This document shows positions 1 through 7,551 of a DNA stretch of 32,970 nucleotides, piece after piece (the stretch's first letter is position 1; every line of letters starts with the position of its first letter). The position numbers and the translations under genes were made by a program. The notes below the pieces were generated by a model. That model did no database searches. It saw only the letters and a list, made by a program, of their open reading frames with translations, and was not told the DNA's origin. Where the stretch lies: positions 1 to 32,970 of the forward strand of contig NZ_BMRE01000072.1 of assembly GCF_014648475.1 (NCBI RefSeq), in the 5' to 3' direction. The stretch comes from Lentzea flava (lineage in GTDB: Bacteria > Actinomycetota > Actinomycetes > Mycobacteriales > Pseudonocardiaceae).

Positions 1-1
1 T

Positions 2-55
2 CCCAAGGACCTCACCCCTGGTTAAAACACCAGGTGGACAAAAGCGCCGTTCATC
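2..55 (-). repeat. 3'-end hairpin repeat, left copy
   Basis: Read on the minus strand this lies about 10 bases after the M14 peptidase stop codon. It begins GATGAACGGCGCTTT, contains a CCTGGT/ACCAGG hairpin (17-22 with 29-34, 6-base loop) and ends near CCTTGGG. The same order of blocks recurs on the plus strand at 32885-32945, directly after another stop codon. The element therefore keeps the same orientation relative to its upstream gene at both sites, which suggests a repeat-borne transcription terminator or a dispersed 3'-end repeat. Function is inferred. Confidence 0.6.
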
Positions 56-65
56 GTTTCAACTG

Positions 66-2552
66 CTAGCGCGTGCCGGTCCAGAAGATGGCGCGCGCGA
101 CCTGGGCGTAGAGGCCCTTCGGGTGGTTGCGGAACATCGGCTCGGTGCCGAAGAGGACTACGCGAGCGCCGGTGGACGAAGTGCCGGAGACGACGGCCGC
201 TTGACCAGCGGCGTCGGCCTGGCCGCCGGTGCCGTTGTCACGCGGGCGCCAGTGGCCCGACGCGAGCGGCGTGGTGCCGTAGCGCTGCTCGACCGTCACG
301 CCCGCGCCCAGGTTCGTGAACCAGTGCGGCGAGTAGACGAACGAATGCGGCAGCGCGCCGGTGCCGATCGGGCCGGAGCCGTTGACGACGTTCACCACGC
401 CGTTGGCGTCCTCCCAGCCCGCGACCGGGGTGGCCTGCAGCAGCTTGGCGTCGACGTTGAACTTCGCCCCCGTCGCGCCGCGCGTGACGACACCGCCGCG
501 CTTCAGGAACTCGTCGAGCCCGGCCTTCGCCGTCGCGTTGAGCTGCGTGTAGTCCAGGCCGGACGACACGAACAGCACGTCGATGCGCGAGAGGTCGAAG
601 CCCGCGTTCAGCACGGCCGTGGAGATCGTGCGGACGTCGAACCCGGACTCCCGCAGCACCTGCAGCTCGTCCGCGCCGACCGCGGCCGCGATCGTCTTGC
701 GCTGCAACGCCGTCCCACCCGGCTTGGCCGTGGTGAACCGGACGCCGTAGCGGTCGGCGACCTCCTGCGCGGCGAGCCGCTGGGCCGCGGGAACCACGAT
801 CGTGCCGTCGTCCTGGCGGCGCAGCTCGATGCCGCGGCCGAGCAGGTCGTTGACGGCGTTGGCGTCCTTGGCGTCGTTCAACGTCAGGGCGAGGTCGGCG
901 CCGGGAGCGGCGTCGACGGTGCCGGTCGGGGCCGCCGCGACGACGTCCTTGCCGTTGAACTGGAACGGGCCGTTCTTGTAGATGTCGATCGACGCGCCCC
1001 AGAGCAGCCGGTGGCTCCAGCCGGAGATGTCGTACATCACCGGCACCTTGGCGCTGATGTCGCTGCCCTGCTCCAGCATCACGTTCGCGAGCGCGCGCTT
1101 CGGCTGGTGCATGTCGACCACGTACGACCCGGCCGGATAGCGCTTACCGCCCAGCGTGAAGGGCCTTTCGGCGCGTTCGACCCGGACGTCGTGGGCGACC
1201 AGGTGGTCGACGAGCCTGGCCGCGGCGGGCGCCGACCGGTCGTTGGTGATCACGTAGGCGCGCGGGAACTCCGTGCGGTAGCGGTCCTCCGGCCCGAAGC
1301 CCGGCACGAAACCGTCGGGGATCTCGCGCTGCGGCTCGCCCGCCTTGCCGCGGCGGAACATCTCGACCTGGTTGGAGATCAGCTCGCCGCGGTGGTCGTC
1401 CACGTAGTCGATCGTGGTCTTGATGGTGGACTCGACGACGTCGGTGTTGATCTTCGACCGGCGCTGCAGCTCCGCGGCGGGCAGCGTGTCGTACGCCTGC
1501 CGGTTGACCTGCTGCGGGATCTCGATCGTGTACGAGATGGCGCCGTGGTACATCGAGTACTGCGCCGTGTAGATCGGCGCCCAGCCGTCCCACACGCCGG
1601 GGTCGTAGTCGCGGAACGGGATCTCCGGCTTCGCCGTCTCCGGGTGGCCCAGCGCCTGGACGCCCTTCTCCATCGCGAGGCCGCCCGCGTAGCCGTGCTT
1701 GATGTAGAGGTCGAAGTCGTAGTTCTGGCCGTGCGGCGGCGTGGTGGGCTCGATGAGCGTGTTCTCCACGTAGCCGTGCTCGTCCAGCATCATCAACGGC
1801 TGGGTGTGCTCGACGATCTCGCGCATCGCCCGGTTCTCCGGCTGCGAGCTCGTGACGAAGTCGCGGTTGAGGTCGAAGCCCGCGTTGTTCTGCCGGGTGC
1901 CGGCGACGCGGCCGTCCGGGTTGGCCGTGAGGTTGAAGTAGATCCTGCTGCGGCGCAACAGGTTCAGCGTCTCCCGGTCGTTGGACGTGGCGAGGTGCTC
2001 GATGACCCGCAGCGCGCCGTCGGTGCCTTCCCACTCGTCGCCGTGGATGTTGTTGTTGATCCAGACGGGCGCCTTGTAGAGGCTGCTCGGAACCTTGTTG
2101 CCCTCTTCAATGCTCGCCCGCAACTGTTCCTGCAGACGGGTTTGCGCCGGGCTCTCGGGCGCGGTCAGCGTGACCAGGTAGAGGTCGCGGCCGAGCCCGG
2201 ACTGGCCGACGACCTCGACGGAGATCCTGTCGCTCTTCTGCTGCAACGCGTTCAGCTTCGGCGCGAGCGAGTGGTACGGCGCGAGTCCGAGCTTGATGGT
2301 CTTGTCGGCCGGGTTCTCGGGATAGGTCCGCAGCTTCGTCTTGCGCGGGTATCCCTGGTAGCGGTCGGCCTGGTTCTCCCCCTGGGCCTGGACCAGCAGC
2401 GCCGAGCTGATGGTGTCCTGTGCCGCGATTTCGTTGCGCTCAGGCCCGTTGCCGGGCTCTCGGTCTGGGTTCGACGGTTGTGCTGTTCCACTGACAGGCG
2501 CCGCCACCGCCGCGGTGACCGCCAGGAGAACAGCGAGCAGAGTTCTGCGCAT
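66..2552 (-). CDS. secreted M14 family zinc carboxypeptidase
   Basis: The 828-residue product starts with a signal peptide (MRRTLL, a hydrophobic run to about residue 18, then an Ala-rich cleavage region) and should be exported. An M14 metallocarboxypeptidase domain covers roughly residues 85-390. It has the zinc-binding HxxE motif (His170 and Glu173 in NNIHGDEWEG), a third His ligand probably in the LDEHGY segment, and the catalytic Glu probably in SYTIEIPQ. The C-terminal half (about 430-828) resembles the glutamine-amidotransferase-like and beta-rich extension found in other large actinobacterial M14 proteins. It probably trims C-terminal residues from extracellular peptides. It is the last gene of a minus-strand series, with about 260 bases separating it from the CHAT gene, so it likely has its own promoter. 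The ATG at 2552 fits the signal peptide; the ribosome-binding site is weak. Confidence 0.88.
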   Translation of the reverse strand: MRRTLLAVLLAVTAAVAAPVSGTAQPSNPDREPGNGPERNEIAAQDTISSALLVQAQGENQADRYQGYPRKTKLRTYPENPADKTIKLGLAPYHSLAPKLNALQQKSDRISVEVVGQSGLGRDLYLVTLTAPESPAQTRLQEQLRASIEEGNKVPSSLYKAPVWINNNIHGDEWEGTDGALRVIEHLATSNDRETLNLLRRSRIYFNLTANPDGRVAGTRQNNAGFDLNRDFVTSSQPENRAMREIVEHTQPLMMLDEHGYVENTLIEPTTPPHGQNYDFDLYIKHGYAGGLAMEKGVQALGHPETAKPEIPFRDYDPGVWDGWAPIYTAQYSMYHGAISYTIEIPQQVNRQAYDTLPAAELQRRSKINTDVVESTIKTTIDYVDDHRGELISNQVEMFRRGKAGEPQREIPDGFVPGFGPEDRYRTEFPRAYVITNDRSAPAAARLVDHLVAHDVRVERAERPFTLGGKRYPAGSYVVDMHQPKRALANVMLEQGSDISAKVPVMYDISGWSHRLLWGASIDIYKNGPFQFNGKDVVAAAPTGTVDAAPGADLALTLNDAKDANAVNDLLGRGIELRRQDDGTIVVPAAQRLAAQEVADRYGVRFTTAKPGGTALQRKTIAAAVGADELQVLRESGFDVRTISTAVLNAGFDLSRIDVLFVSSGLDYTQLNATAKAGLDEFLKRGGVVTRGATGAKFNVDAKLLQATPVAGWEDANGVVNVVNGSGPIGTGALPHSFVYSPHWFTNLGAGVTVEQRYGTTPLASGHWRPRDNGTGGQADAAGQAAVVSGTSSTGARVVLFGTEPMFRNHPKGLYAQVARAIFWTGTR

Positions 2553-2683
2553 GCGGTCGTTTCTCGCACAACGGCCCGCTCATCGACTAGAGCCGATAGG
2601 CGGGCCGTCGGTGCGGACACCGTCGCCCCAGCCTCACCCCCTGGGCGGCTGCGACGACCGTGGCCGGTTCCCCTCGGTCAAGA

Positions 2684-2711
2684 CTTGGACCAGATTCAGG
2701 TCTGAACCAAG
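2684..2711. terminator. imperfect hairpin between CHAT gene and M14 gene
   Basis: The arms 2684-2694 and 2701-2711 pair at 9 of 11 positions around a 6-base loop. It lies 100 bases past the CHAT gene stop and about 130 bases upstream of the M14 start, so it could end the former or regulate the latter. The minus-strand right arm reads TGGTTCAGACC, which fits the TGGTNNAGACC core of DasR-type sites. The rest of the 2553-2810 intergenic stretch shows no gene I can support. Confidence 0.35.
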
Positions 2712-2810
2712 CCTCGCACATGAGCGAGAGAAGTTCACCAACCGCGTTTGCCAGTAGGTTACAAATCACCACTGACCAGCGGGTTCCGCCACATCAACCA
2801 CTCGATCGGC

Positions 2811-5372
2811 CTAGCCGGATCCGAGGCACAGGAACGGCCTGCGGAACGGGTCCTTCGCCATCGCCTCGGCCAGCGCCAAAGCCGGTGCCGCGCCGGCCAC
2901 CAGTGCCTGGTGGTAGTCCGCCATCGCGGCCGCGCTGGCCTCGTCACCGACCTTGCTGGCCGCGGCGACGACGGTGCGGGTGCCGCCCGCGAGCATCGCG
3001 CCCGCGAAGCCCAGGGCCTCGTCACCAGGCCTGATGCGGTTGAGCGCCAGCTCACACGCCGCAAGGACGACGTGGGCGGGAGGCTTGCGCAGCCTGCCCA
3101 GCTCGTGCGCGAAGAGCGGTCCGTCGACCAGTTCGAGGCGGGAGAAGAGCGCGTTCTCGGTCTCGTGCTCCCCGTGGGCGGCGACATGGACGAGATCCGC
3201 ACCGTCGAGATGCGCGAGGACCTCGGCGGCCGTCGCGTTGTCGCCGGAGAGTACGACAGCGTTCTCGTGGTGAACGGCAAGCCTGTCGACCTCACCGTCA
3301 GCGAACTGCAGGCTCGGTCCCCTCACCAACAGGACCCTGCCGGTCTTCGGCTCCTCTGCCTGAGCCGCAGCGAGCCAGGCCGTCGCGGAAGGCGCGGTGG
3401 CCACCGGGCGACCGTGCAGGCTCGGCAGCACACCCCACGGCACCGCGTAGAGCGGCCCGGTCGGCACCACAACCAGCTCGCGTTCACCGGTGAGCCGAGT
3501 CAGCGGCTTGATCAGAAGCTCGTCCAGATGGTCCGCCTGTTTGCGGGCCGACGCGCCGATCACCTGCACCAACGGGGCCGGCAGGTGGTCAGGAGCGAGC
3601 GCGTTGAGGTCGAAGTGCAGCCTGCGTGCGCTTTCCATGGCGACCTGTGCGTCGCCCAGCCTGATCATTTTGACCCGGCCACTGGCCACGACCACCGCGA
3701 TCATGTCTCCGCCGGACGCGACGAAGCTGACCATGGCCTTGTCACCGAGCTCGGCGATGACCTCGCTGACACTCGCGACCGGCCGCGGCCGGCCCCAGCG
3801 CTGAGAGTGCCAGCCGAGCCTGTTCGCTTCCCGTTGCGCCTTGACCAGTTTTCCGCGCAACTCGGCGGTCGGTTGGCCGGACAGACCGTGCCGCAACAGC
3901 TTCCAGCTCAGGTTGCGCACCTCGGCGATGCGTTCGGCGACCTCGCTGGTGTCGGCGGCCTCGAGCGGCTCGTACCGGTACGTCTGTGCGCGGGTGCGTT
4001 CCAGCCAGGCGAAAAGGCTGCGGGCGTCGTTGTGCTCCAGCACCAACCGGATGGCGAGAGCGCTCAGCTCCCTGCCGTGCACAGCCGTGGCCGACACGAG
4101 CTCGAGTCCGCCCAGCTGGTCACGGACGCGGCCCAGCTCGTCCAGCGCCCGGCGCGCGTGGGCCAGCGCGGACCTCCGATTCCCCTTGGCCACCGCCAGT
4201 TCGGCGAGCACCAGGCGACGTTGCATCCGATGATCGATCGGGGTGACCGCTCTTGGTCCCGGTACCTCACCCAACAGCCGTTCGGCGTCGGCGAGCCGTC
4301 CTCTTCGAACCTCCAGGCGAGCGGCGAGCAGCCTGGCCAGCCGGGACTCGTCGACCAGGTGGTTCGCGGCGAGTTCGTCGGAGAGCGTCAACGCCTTCTG
4401 CACCAACGAGTTCGTGATGCGCTTGGACGTCATGGCCTGTCGGCCGTGCGCCCACAACTCGATCAGGGCGGCCATCATCCACCACGTACTGCCGCGCCGA
4501 ACGAGCTTGCGTCCCGACGCCTTCGCCATCTTGCGCGCCAGGTCGAGCTCACCGTCGAGCAACGCGGCAGAGGCGCGGAACATCTCGACCTCAGCGATCT
4601 CCTGCCCGAACTTCTCCGCGCGCATGACCGGCAACGCCTCGTCGAGATGACCACCGGCCTCATCGGACAGTCCGATCATGAGCATCGCTTCGGCCTGGTC
4701 CAGCTGAAGCCGGGCGAGCAGACCGGGTTCGTCCATGTCCCGGTAGATCTTGGCGCACTCCTCGTACCGGCGAAGTGCCTCGGCGAGTTCACCGCTCTGC
4801 TTGCGGACGTTGGCGAGCGAGTGGATCGCGGACGCGTACTGATAGGGCAGGTCGTGCTGCTTGGAAAGTGCGATCACCCGCTCCAGATCGGCGATCGCGA
4901 GGTCCCGTTTGCGGACGGCACCATTGGCGAAACTCCTGTTCACCAACGCCACGGCGAGGTTGCGGATGAACCTGGGCTCGGTCTGCCGCTCGGCGTACTC
5001 GATGTAGCTGGTGAACAGGTCGACTGCCTGCTCCGGCTGCCCCATCCGCATGACCAGCAGACCCTGGTTGTGATCCACGCCGGCGCTGAGCAGCGCGCGT
5101 GCGTCAGGATCCGGCACCTGCTCGATCTCTCGACGCGCCTCTGCGAAGATCTGAAGGGCGCTGTCCATACCGCTGGTCTCGCCGACGCAAAGACCCAGCG
5201 TGAACAGCAGGCGGACACGCAGCTCGCTCCGATCCGAACTGGCCGGTGCGCGATCGAGCTGGCTCAGCCCGCGTCTGAGCAACCGGATCGCGGTGGGGAA
5301 CCGGTTGGCGGCTTGCGCGGCAAACCCCGTCTGGAACAGCTCGCGCGCCCGATCCAAGGCACGAGCAGGCAT
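2811..5372 (-). CDS. TPR-repeat protein with C-terminal CHAT (caspase-like) domain
   Basis: The product is 853 residues from the ATG at 5372. Residues about 5-450 are helical tetratricopeptide-like repeats (for example AIRLLRRGLSQLDR and IAEVEMFRASAALLDGELDL). The C-terminal third is a CHAT domain with the dyad His733 (VHVAAHGE) and Cys773 (VLAACELA), so the protease site looks intact. No signal peptide or membrane segment is visible, so it should be cytoplasmic. In known TPR-CHAT proteins the TPRs sense a partner and the caspase-like domain cleaves a target; no gasdermin, CRISPR or other known partner is nearby. The reading frame extends to a GTG at 5447, but that start lies in a hairpin that appears to terminate the upstream gene, so I prefer the ATG. 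The substrate is unknown. Confidence 0.85.
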   Translation of the reverse strand: MPARALDRARELFQTGFAAQAANRFPTAIRLLRRGLSQLDRAPASSDRSELRVRLLFTLGLCVGETSGMDSALQIFAEARREIEQVPDPDARALLSAGVDHNQGLLVMRMGQPEQAVDLFTSYIEYAERQTEPRFIRNLAVALVNRSFANGAVRKRDLAIADLERVIALSKQHDLPYQYASAIHSLANVRKQSGELAEALRRYEECAKIYRDMDEPGLLARLQLDQAEAMLMIGLSDEAGGHLDEALPVMRAEKFGQEIAEVEMFRASAALLDGELDLARKMAKASGRKLVRRGSTWWMMAALIELWAHGRQAMTSKRITNSLVQKALTLSDELAANHLVDESRLARLLAARLEVRRGRLADAERLLGEVPGPRAVTPIDHRMQRRLVLAELAVAKGNRRSALAHARRALDELGRVRDQLGGLELVSATAVHGRELSALAIRLVLEHNDARSLFAWLERTRAQTYRYEPLEAADTSEVAERIAEVRNLSWKLLRHGLSGQPTAELRGKLVKAQREANRLGWHSQRWGRPRPVASVSEVIAELGDKAMVSFVASGGDMIAVVVASGRVKMIRLGDAQVAMESARRLHFDLNALAPDHLPAPLVQVIGASARKQADHLDELLIKPLTRLTGERELVVVPTGPLYAVPWGVLPSLHGRPVATAPSATAWLAAAQAEEPKTGRVLLVRGPSLQFADGEVDRLAVHHENAVVLSGDNATAAEVLAHLDGADLVHVAAHGEHETENALFSRLELVDGPLFAHELGRLRKPPAHVVLAACELALNRIRPGDEALGFAGAMLAGGTRTVVAAASKVGDEASAAAMADYHQALVAGAAPALALAEAMAKDPFRRPFLCLGSG

Positions 5373-5401
5373 GTGATCATCACACCACACTCGGCCGAAT
5401 A

Positions 5402-5445
5402 GCGCTGTCCGCCAACCAGGCGCAGGCCCGGGTGGCGGACAGTGC
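5402..5445 (-). terminator. stem-loop after the His-rich gene
   Basis: The core arms 5405-5414 and 5433-5442 (CTGTCCGCCA / TGGCGGACAG) are perfectly complementary and extend to 12 of 13 pairs, with an 18-base loop. On the minus strand it begins about 20 bases after the stop of the His-rich microprotein gene and ends before the ATG of the CHAT gene. It probably terminates or attenuates transcription between the two. There is no clear U-tract, as is common in high-GC actinobacteria. Confidence 0.55.
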
Positions 5446-5465
5446 ACACACGGTGACCAGGCCCG

Positions 5466-5669
5466 TCAGTGGTCGACGCCACCTCCGCCGCCGCAGCACA
5501 TCGGCTCCAGCTCGGGGTCGTGCTCATGGTCGTGCTCGTGCTCGTGGTCGTGCTCGGGATGGTCGTGCTCGGGGTGACTCTTCGCTCGGTCTTCCGTCTT
5601 CGGCTGCGTTCCCGCGACAGGACCGACGAACTTCTCACCCAGCTTCGCGGCCTCTTCGGGCGTGGTCAT
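5466..5669 (-). CDS. His-rich small protein ending in a Cys-Cys-polyGly tail
   Basis: This is a 67-residue protein with a strong ribosome-binding site (GAGGGGGG about 7 bases before the ATG). The first 30 residues are ordinary (MTTPEEAAKLGEKFVGPV). Residues about 31-51 alternate His with Asp/Glu (nine His, including two HPEHD repeats), and the end is MCCGGGGGVDH. His-rich tracts and vicinal cysteines are typical of Ni, Zn, Co or Cu binding, so metal storage, sensing or chaperone roles are possible, but I do not recognise the family. A leader-like N-terminus plus a Cys/Gly C-terminus also makes a modified peptide conceivable; no modifying enzyme is adjacent. It is immediately upstream of the CHAT gene in the same direction, separated by a hairpin. 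Confidence 0.7.
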   Translation of the reverse strand: MTTPEEAAKLGEKFVGPVAGTQPKTEDRAKSHPEHDHPEHDHEHEHDHEHDPELEPMCCGGGGGVDH

Positions 5670-5793
5670 GAGGTTTCCCCCCTCGTTTGGACTATTTACT
5701 TCCCATCCCCCCAGATGGGTGCGTCAAAGAGGGTGGCACACACGGCTACGGGTATACGTCTCATTTAGCTAACAGCCACTCGGTCGGCCTAAG

Positions 5794-5835
5794 ATCACAA
5801 AGGGTCACCTGCACAAACAGGTGACCCTTTGTGAT
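5794..5835. terminator. perfect 18-bp terminator hairpin downstream of gatB
   Basis: The arms 5794-5811 and 5818-5835 are perfectly complementary (18 bp) with the 6-base loop CACAAA. On the plus strand four T residues follow directly after the stem (5836-5839). It lies about 20 bases beyond the gatB stop on the minus strand, so it most likely ends the gat operon. It also separates that operon from the next minus-strand gene, the His-rich protein. Confidence 0.85.
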
Positions 5836-5854
5836 TTTTGCTTCGATTGTGTAT

Positions 5855-7357
5855 CTACGAGCAGCGTGCGAGCACGATCTCGCGAACGCGGGCCGCGTCG
5901 GCCTGGCCCTTCGTGGCCTTCATGACCGCGCCGACGATGGCGCCGGCCGCCTGGACCTTGCCGTCGCGGATCTTCTGGGCCACGTCCGGCTGGGCCGCGA
6001 GGGCCTCGTCGACCGCCTTCTCCAGCGCCGAGTCGTCCGAGACGACCTTGAGGCCGCGCTTCTCGACGACCTCGTCCGGGGAGCCTTCGCCCTCCAGCAC
6101 GCCGTTGACGGCCTCGCGGGCGAGCTTGTTGGTCAGCGCGCCGGAGTTCACCAGCTCGATCACCCGTGCCACCTGGGCAGGGGTGATGGGGAGGTCGGTG
6201 AGCTCGACGCCGCGGGCGTTGGCCTGCTGCGCCAGGTACGACACCCACCAGGAGCGGGCCTCGTCCGGCTTGGCGCCCGCGACGACGGTGGCCTCGATGA
6301 GGTCGAGGGCGCCGGCGTTGACCAGGTCGCGCAGCACCTCGTCGGTGAGGTTCCACTCCTTCTGGATGCGCGCGCGGCGCTCCCACGGGAGCTCGGGCAG
6401 GGTGCCGCGGAGCTCCTCGACCCACTCGCGCGACGGCGCGATCGGGACCAGGTCCGGCTCGGGGAAGTAGCGGTAGTCCTCCGCCGTCTCCTTCTTGCGG
6501 CCGGGCGACGTCGTGCCGGAGGACTCGTCGAAGTGACGGGTCTCCTGGGTCACCGTGCCGCCGGAGGCGAGCACCGCGGCCTGGCGCGTCATCTCGAAGC
6601 GGACGGCGCGTTCGACGCTGCGCAGCGAGTTGACGTTCTTGGTCTCGGTGCGGGTGCCCAGCTCGCCGGTGGCCTTCGGGGTGAGCGAGACGTTCGCGTC
6701 GCAGCGCAGCGAGCCCTGGTCCATGCGGACGTCGGACACGTCGAGCGCCTTGAGCAGGTCGCGCAGCGCCGTGACGTACGCGCGAGCCACCTCGGGGGCG
6801 CGCCTGCCGGTGCCCGGGATCATCTTCGTGACGATCTCGATCAGCGGCACGCCCGCGCGGTTGTAGTCGAGCAGCGAGTGCTCCGCGCCGTGGATGCGAC
6901 CGGTGGCGCCGCCGACGTGCAGCGACTTGCCCGTGTCCTCCTCCATGTGCGCGCGCTCGATCTCGACGCGGATGACCTCGCCGTCGTCCAGCGTCACGTC
7001 GAGCCAGCCGTTGTAGGCGATCGGCTCGTCGTACTGCGACGTCTGGAAGTTCTTCGGCATGTCCGGGTAGAAGTAGTTCTTCCGGGCGAACCGGCACCAC
7101 TCGGCGATCTCGCAGTTCAGCGCGAGGCCGATGCGGATCGCGGACTCGACGGCCTTGCCGTTCACGACCGGCAGCGAGCCCGGCAGGCCGAGGCACGTCG
7201 GGCAGGTGTGCGTGTTCGGCTCGCCGCCGAACTCGTTGGCGCAGCCGCAGAACATCTTCGTGTTGGTGTGCAGCTCGACGTGCACCTCGAGGCCCAGGAC
7301 GGGGTCGTACTTCTCGATGACCTCGTCGTAGTCCATCAGCTCAACCAGAGAGGTCAT
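5855..7357 (-). CDS. gatB: Asp-tRNA(Asn)/Glu-tRNA(Gln) amidotransferase subunit B
   Basis: The 500-residue product has the usual GatB length. The N-terminal GatB domain contains LGLEVHVELHTNTKMFCGC and the zinc-site cysteines Cys37, Cys39, Cys52 and Cys55 (CGC...CPTC), followed by the classic CLGLPGSLPVVN. The C-terminal YqeY-like tRNA-binding domain covers about residues 350-500. GatB phosphorylates the side chain of Glu/Asp mischarged on tRNA and accepts ammonia channelled from GatA. Its ATG overlaps the stop of the small upstream gene by four bases (ATGA), indicating translational coupling. It is the last gene of gatC-gatA-small gene-gatB and is followed by a strong hairpin terminator. Confidence 0.97.
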   Translation of the reverse strand: MTSLVELMDYDEVIEKYDPVLGLEVHVELHTNTKMFCGCANEFGGEPNTHTCPTCLGLPGSLPVVNGKAVESAIRIGLALNCEIAEWCRFARKNYFYPDMPKNFQTSQYDEPIAYNGWLDVTLDDGEVIRVEIERAHMEEDTGKSLHVGGATGRIHGAEHSLLDYNRAGVPLIEIVTKMIPGTGRRAPEVARAYVTALRDLLKALDVSDVRMDQGSLRCDANVSLTPKATGELGTRTETKNVNSLRSVERAVRFEMTRQAAVLASGGTVTQETRHFDESSGTTSPGRKKETAEDYRYFPEPDLVPIAPSREWVEELRGTLPELPWERRARIQKEWNLTDEVLRDLVNAGALDLIEATVVAGAKPDEARSWWVSYLAQQANARGVELTDLPITPAQVARVIELVNSGALTNKLAREAVNGVLEGEGSPDEVVEKRGLKVVSDDSALEKAVDEALAAQPDVAQKIRDGKVQAAGAIVGAVMKATKGQADAARVREIVLARCS

Positions 7358-7551
7358 GCCAACTCGTCCTTCCGCAGAGCACGAACGGCCAGCGCCGCAC
7401 CGGTGACCGCCACGGCGATGCTGGCGATCGCGTTCGCCAGTGCCAGCTTGTCCTTCTTCTCACGAGCGGCCTTCAAGCCCGAGAACGCTCCCACGGCTCC
7501 TGCCACGGCGCCCGCGAGGCCGAGGACTCCCCTCGCCTTCTTGATGTTCAC
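7354..7551 (-). CDS. small hydrophobic protein embedded in the gat operon
   Basis: This 65-residue protein starts MNIKKARGVLGLAG. It has two hydrophobic Ala/Gly/Val-rich stretches (about 9-25 and 38-57) separated by a charged segment (KAAREKKDK), and a basic-acidic tail ending RALRKDELA. That suggests a two-helix membrane hairpin or an amphipathic helical pair. It overlaps gatA by 4 bases at its start and gatB by 4 bases at its stop, so it is translated as part of the amidotransferase operon. I do not recognise the family. In M. tuberculosis this position holds pfkA, so its presence here is a lineage-specific replacement. Dependence on GatCAB is suggested only by position. Confidence 0.75.
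   Translation of the reverse strand: MNIKKARGVLGLAGAVAGAVGAFSGLKAAREKKDKLALANAIASIAVAVTGAALAVRALRKDELA

Noticed and set aside
123..2705. An 860-codon open frame on the plus strand opposite the M14 gene
   Set aside because: It is the antisense frame of a high-GC gene, rich in Arg/Val/Asp with no domain, and is fully explained by codon bias in the M14 carboxypeptidase.
2748..5402. An 884-codon plus-strand frame opposite the CHAT gene
   Set aside because: The product is low-complexity and Arg/Gln-rich without recognisable domains, while the minus strand encodes a clear TPR-CHAT protein.
5516..5572. Tandem CA/GT-rich repeat around 5.55 kb as a possible CRISPR-like or satellite array
   Set aside because: It is the codon-level repeat of the His-Asp/Glu tract in the His-rich protein, with no spacer-repeat organisation.
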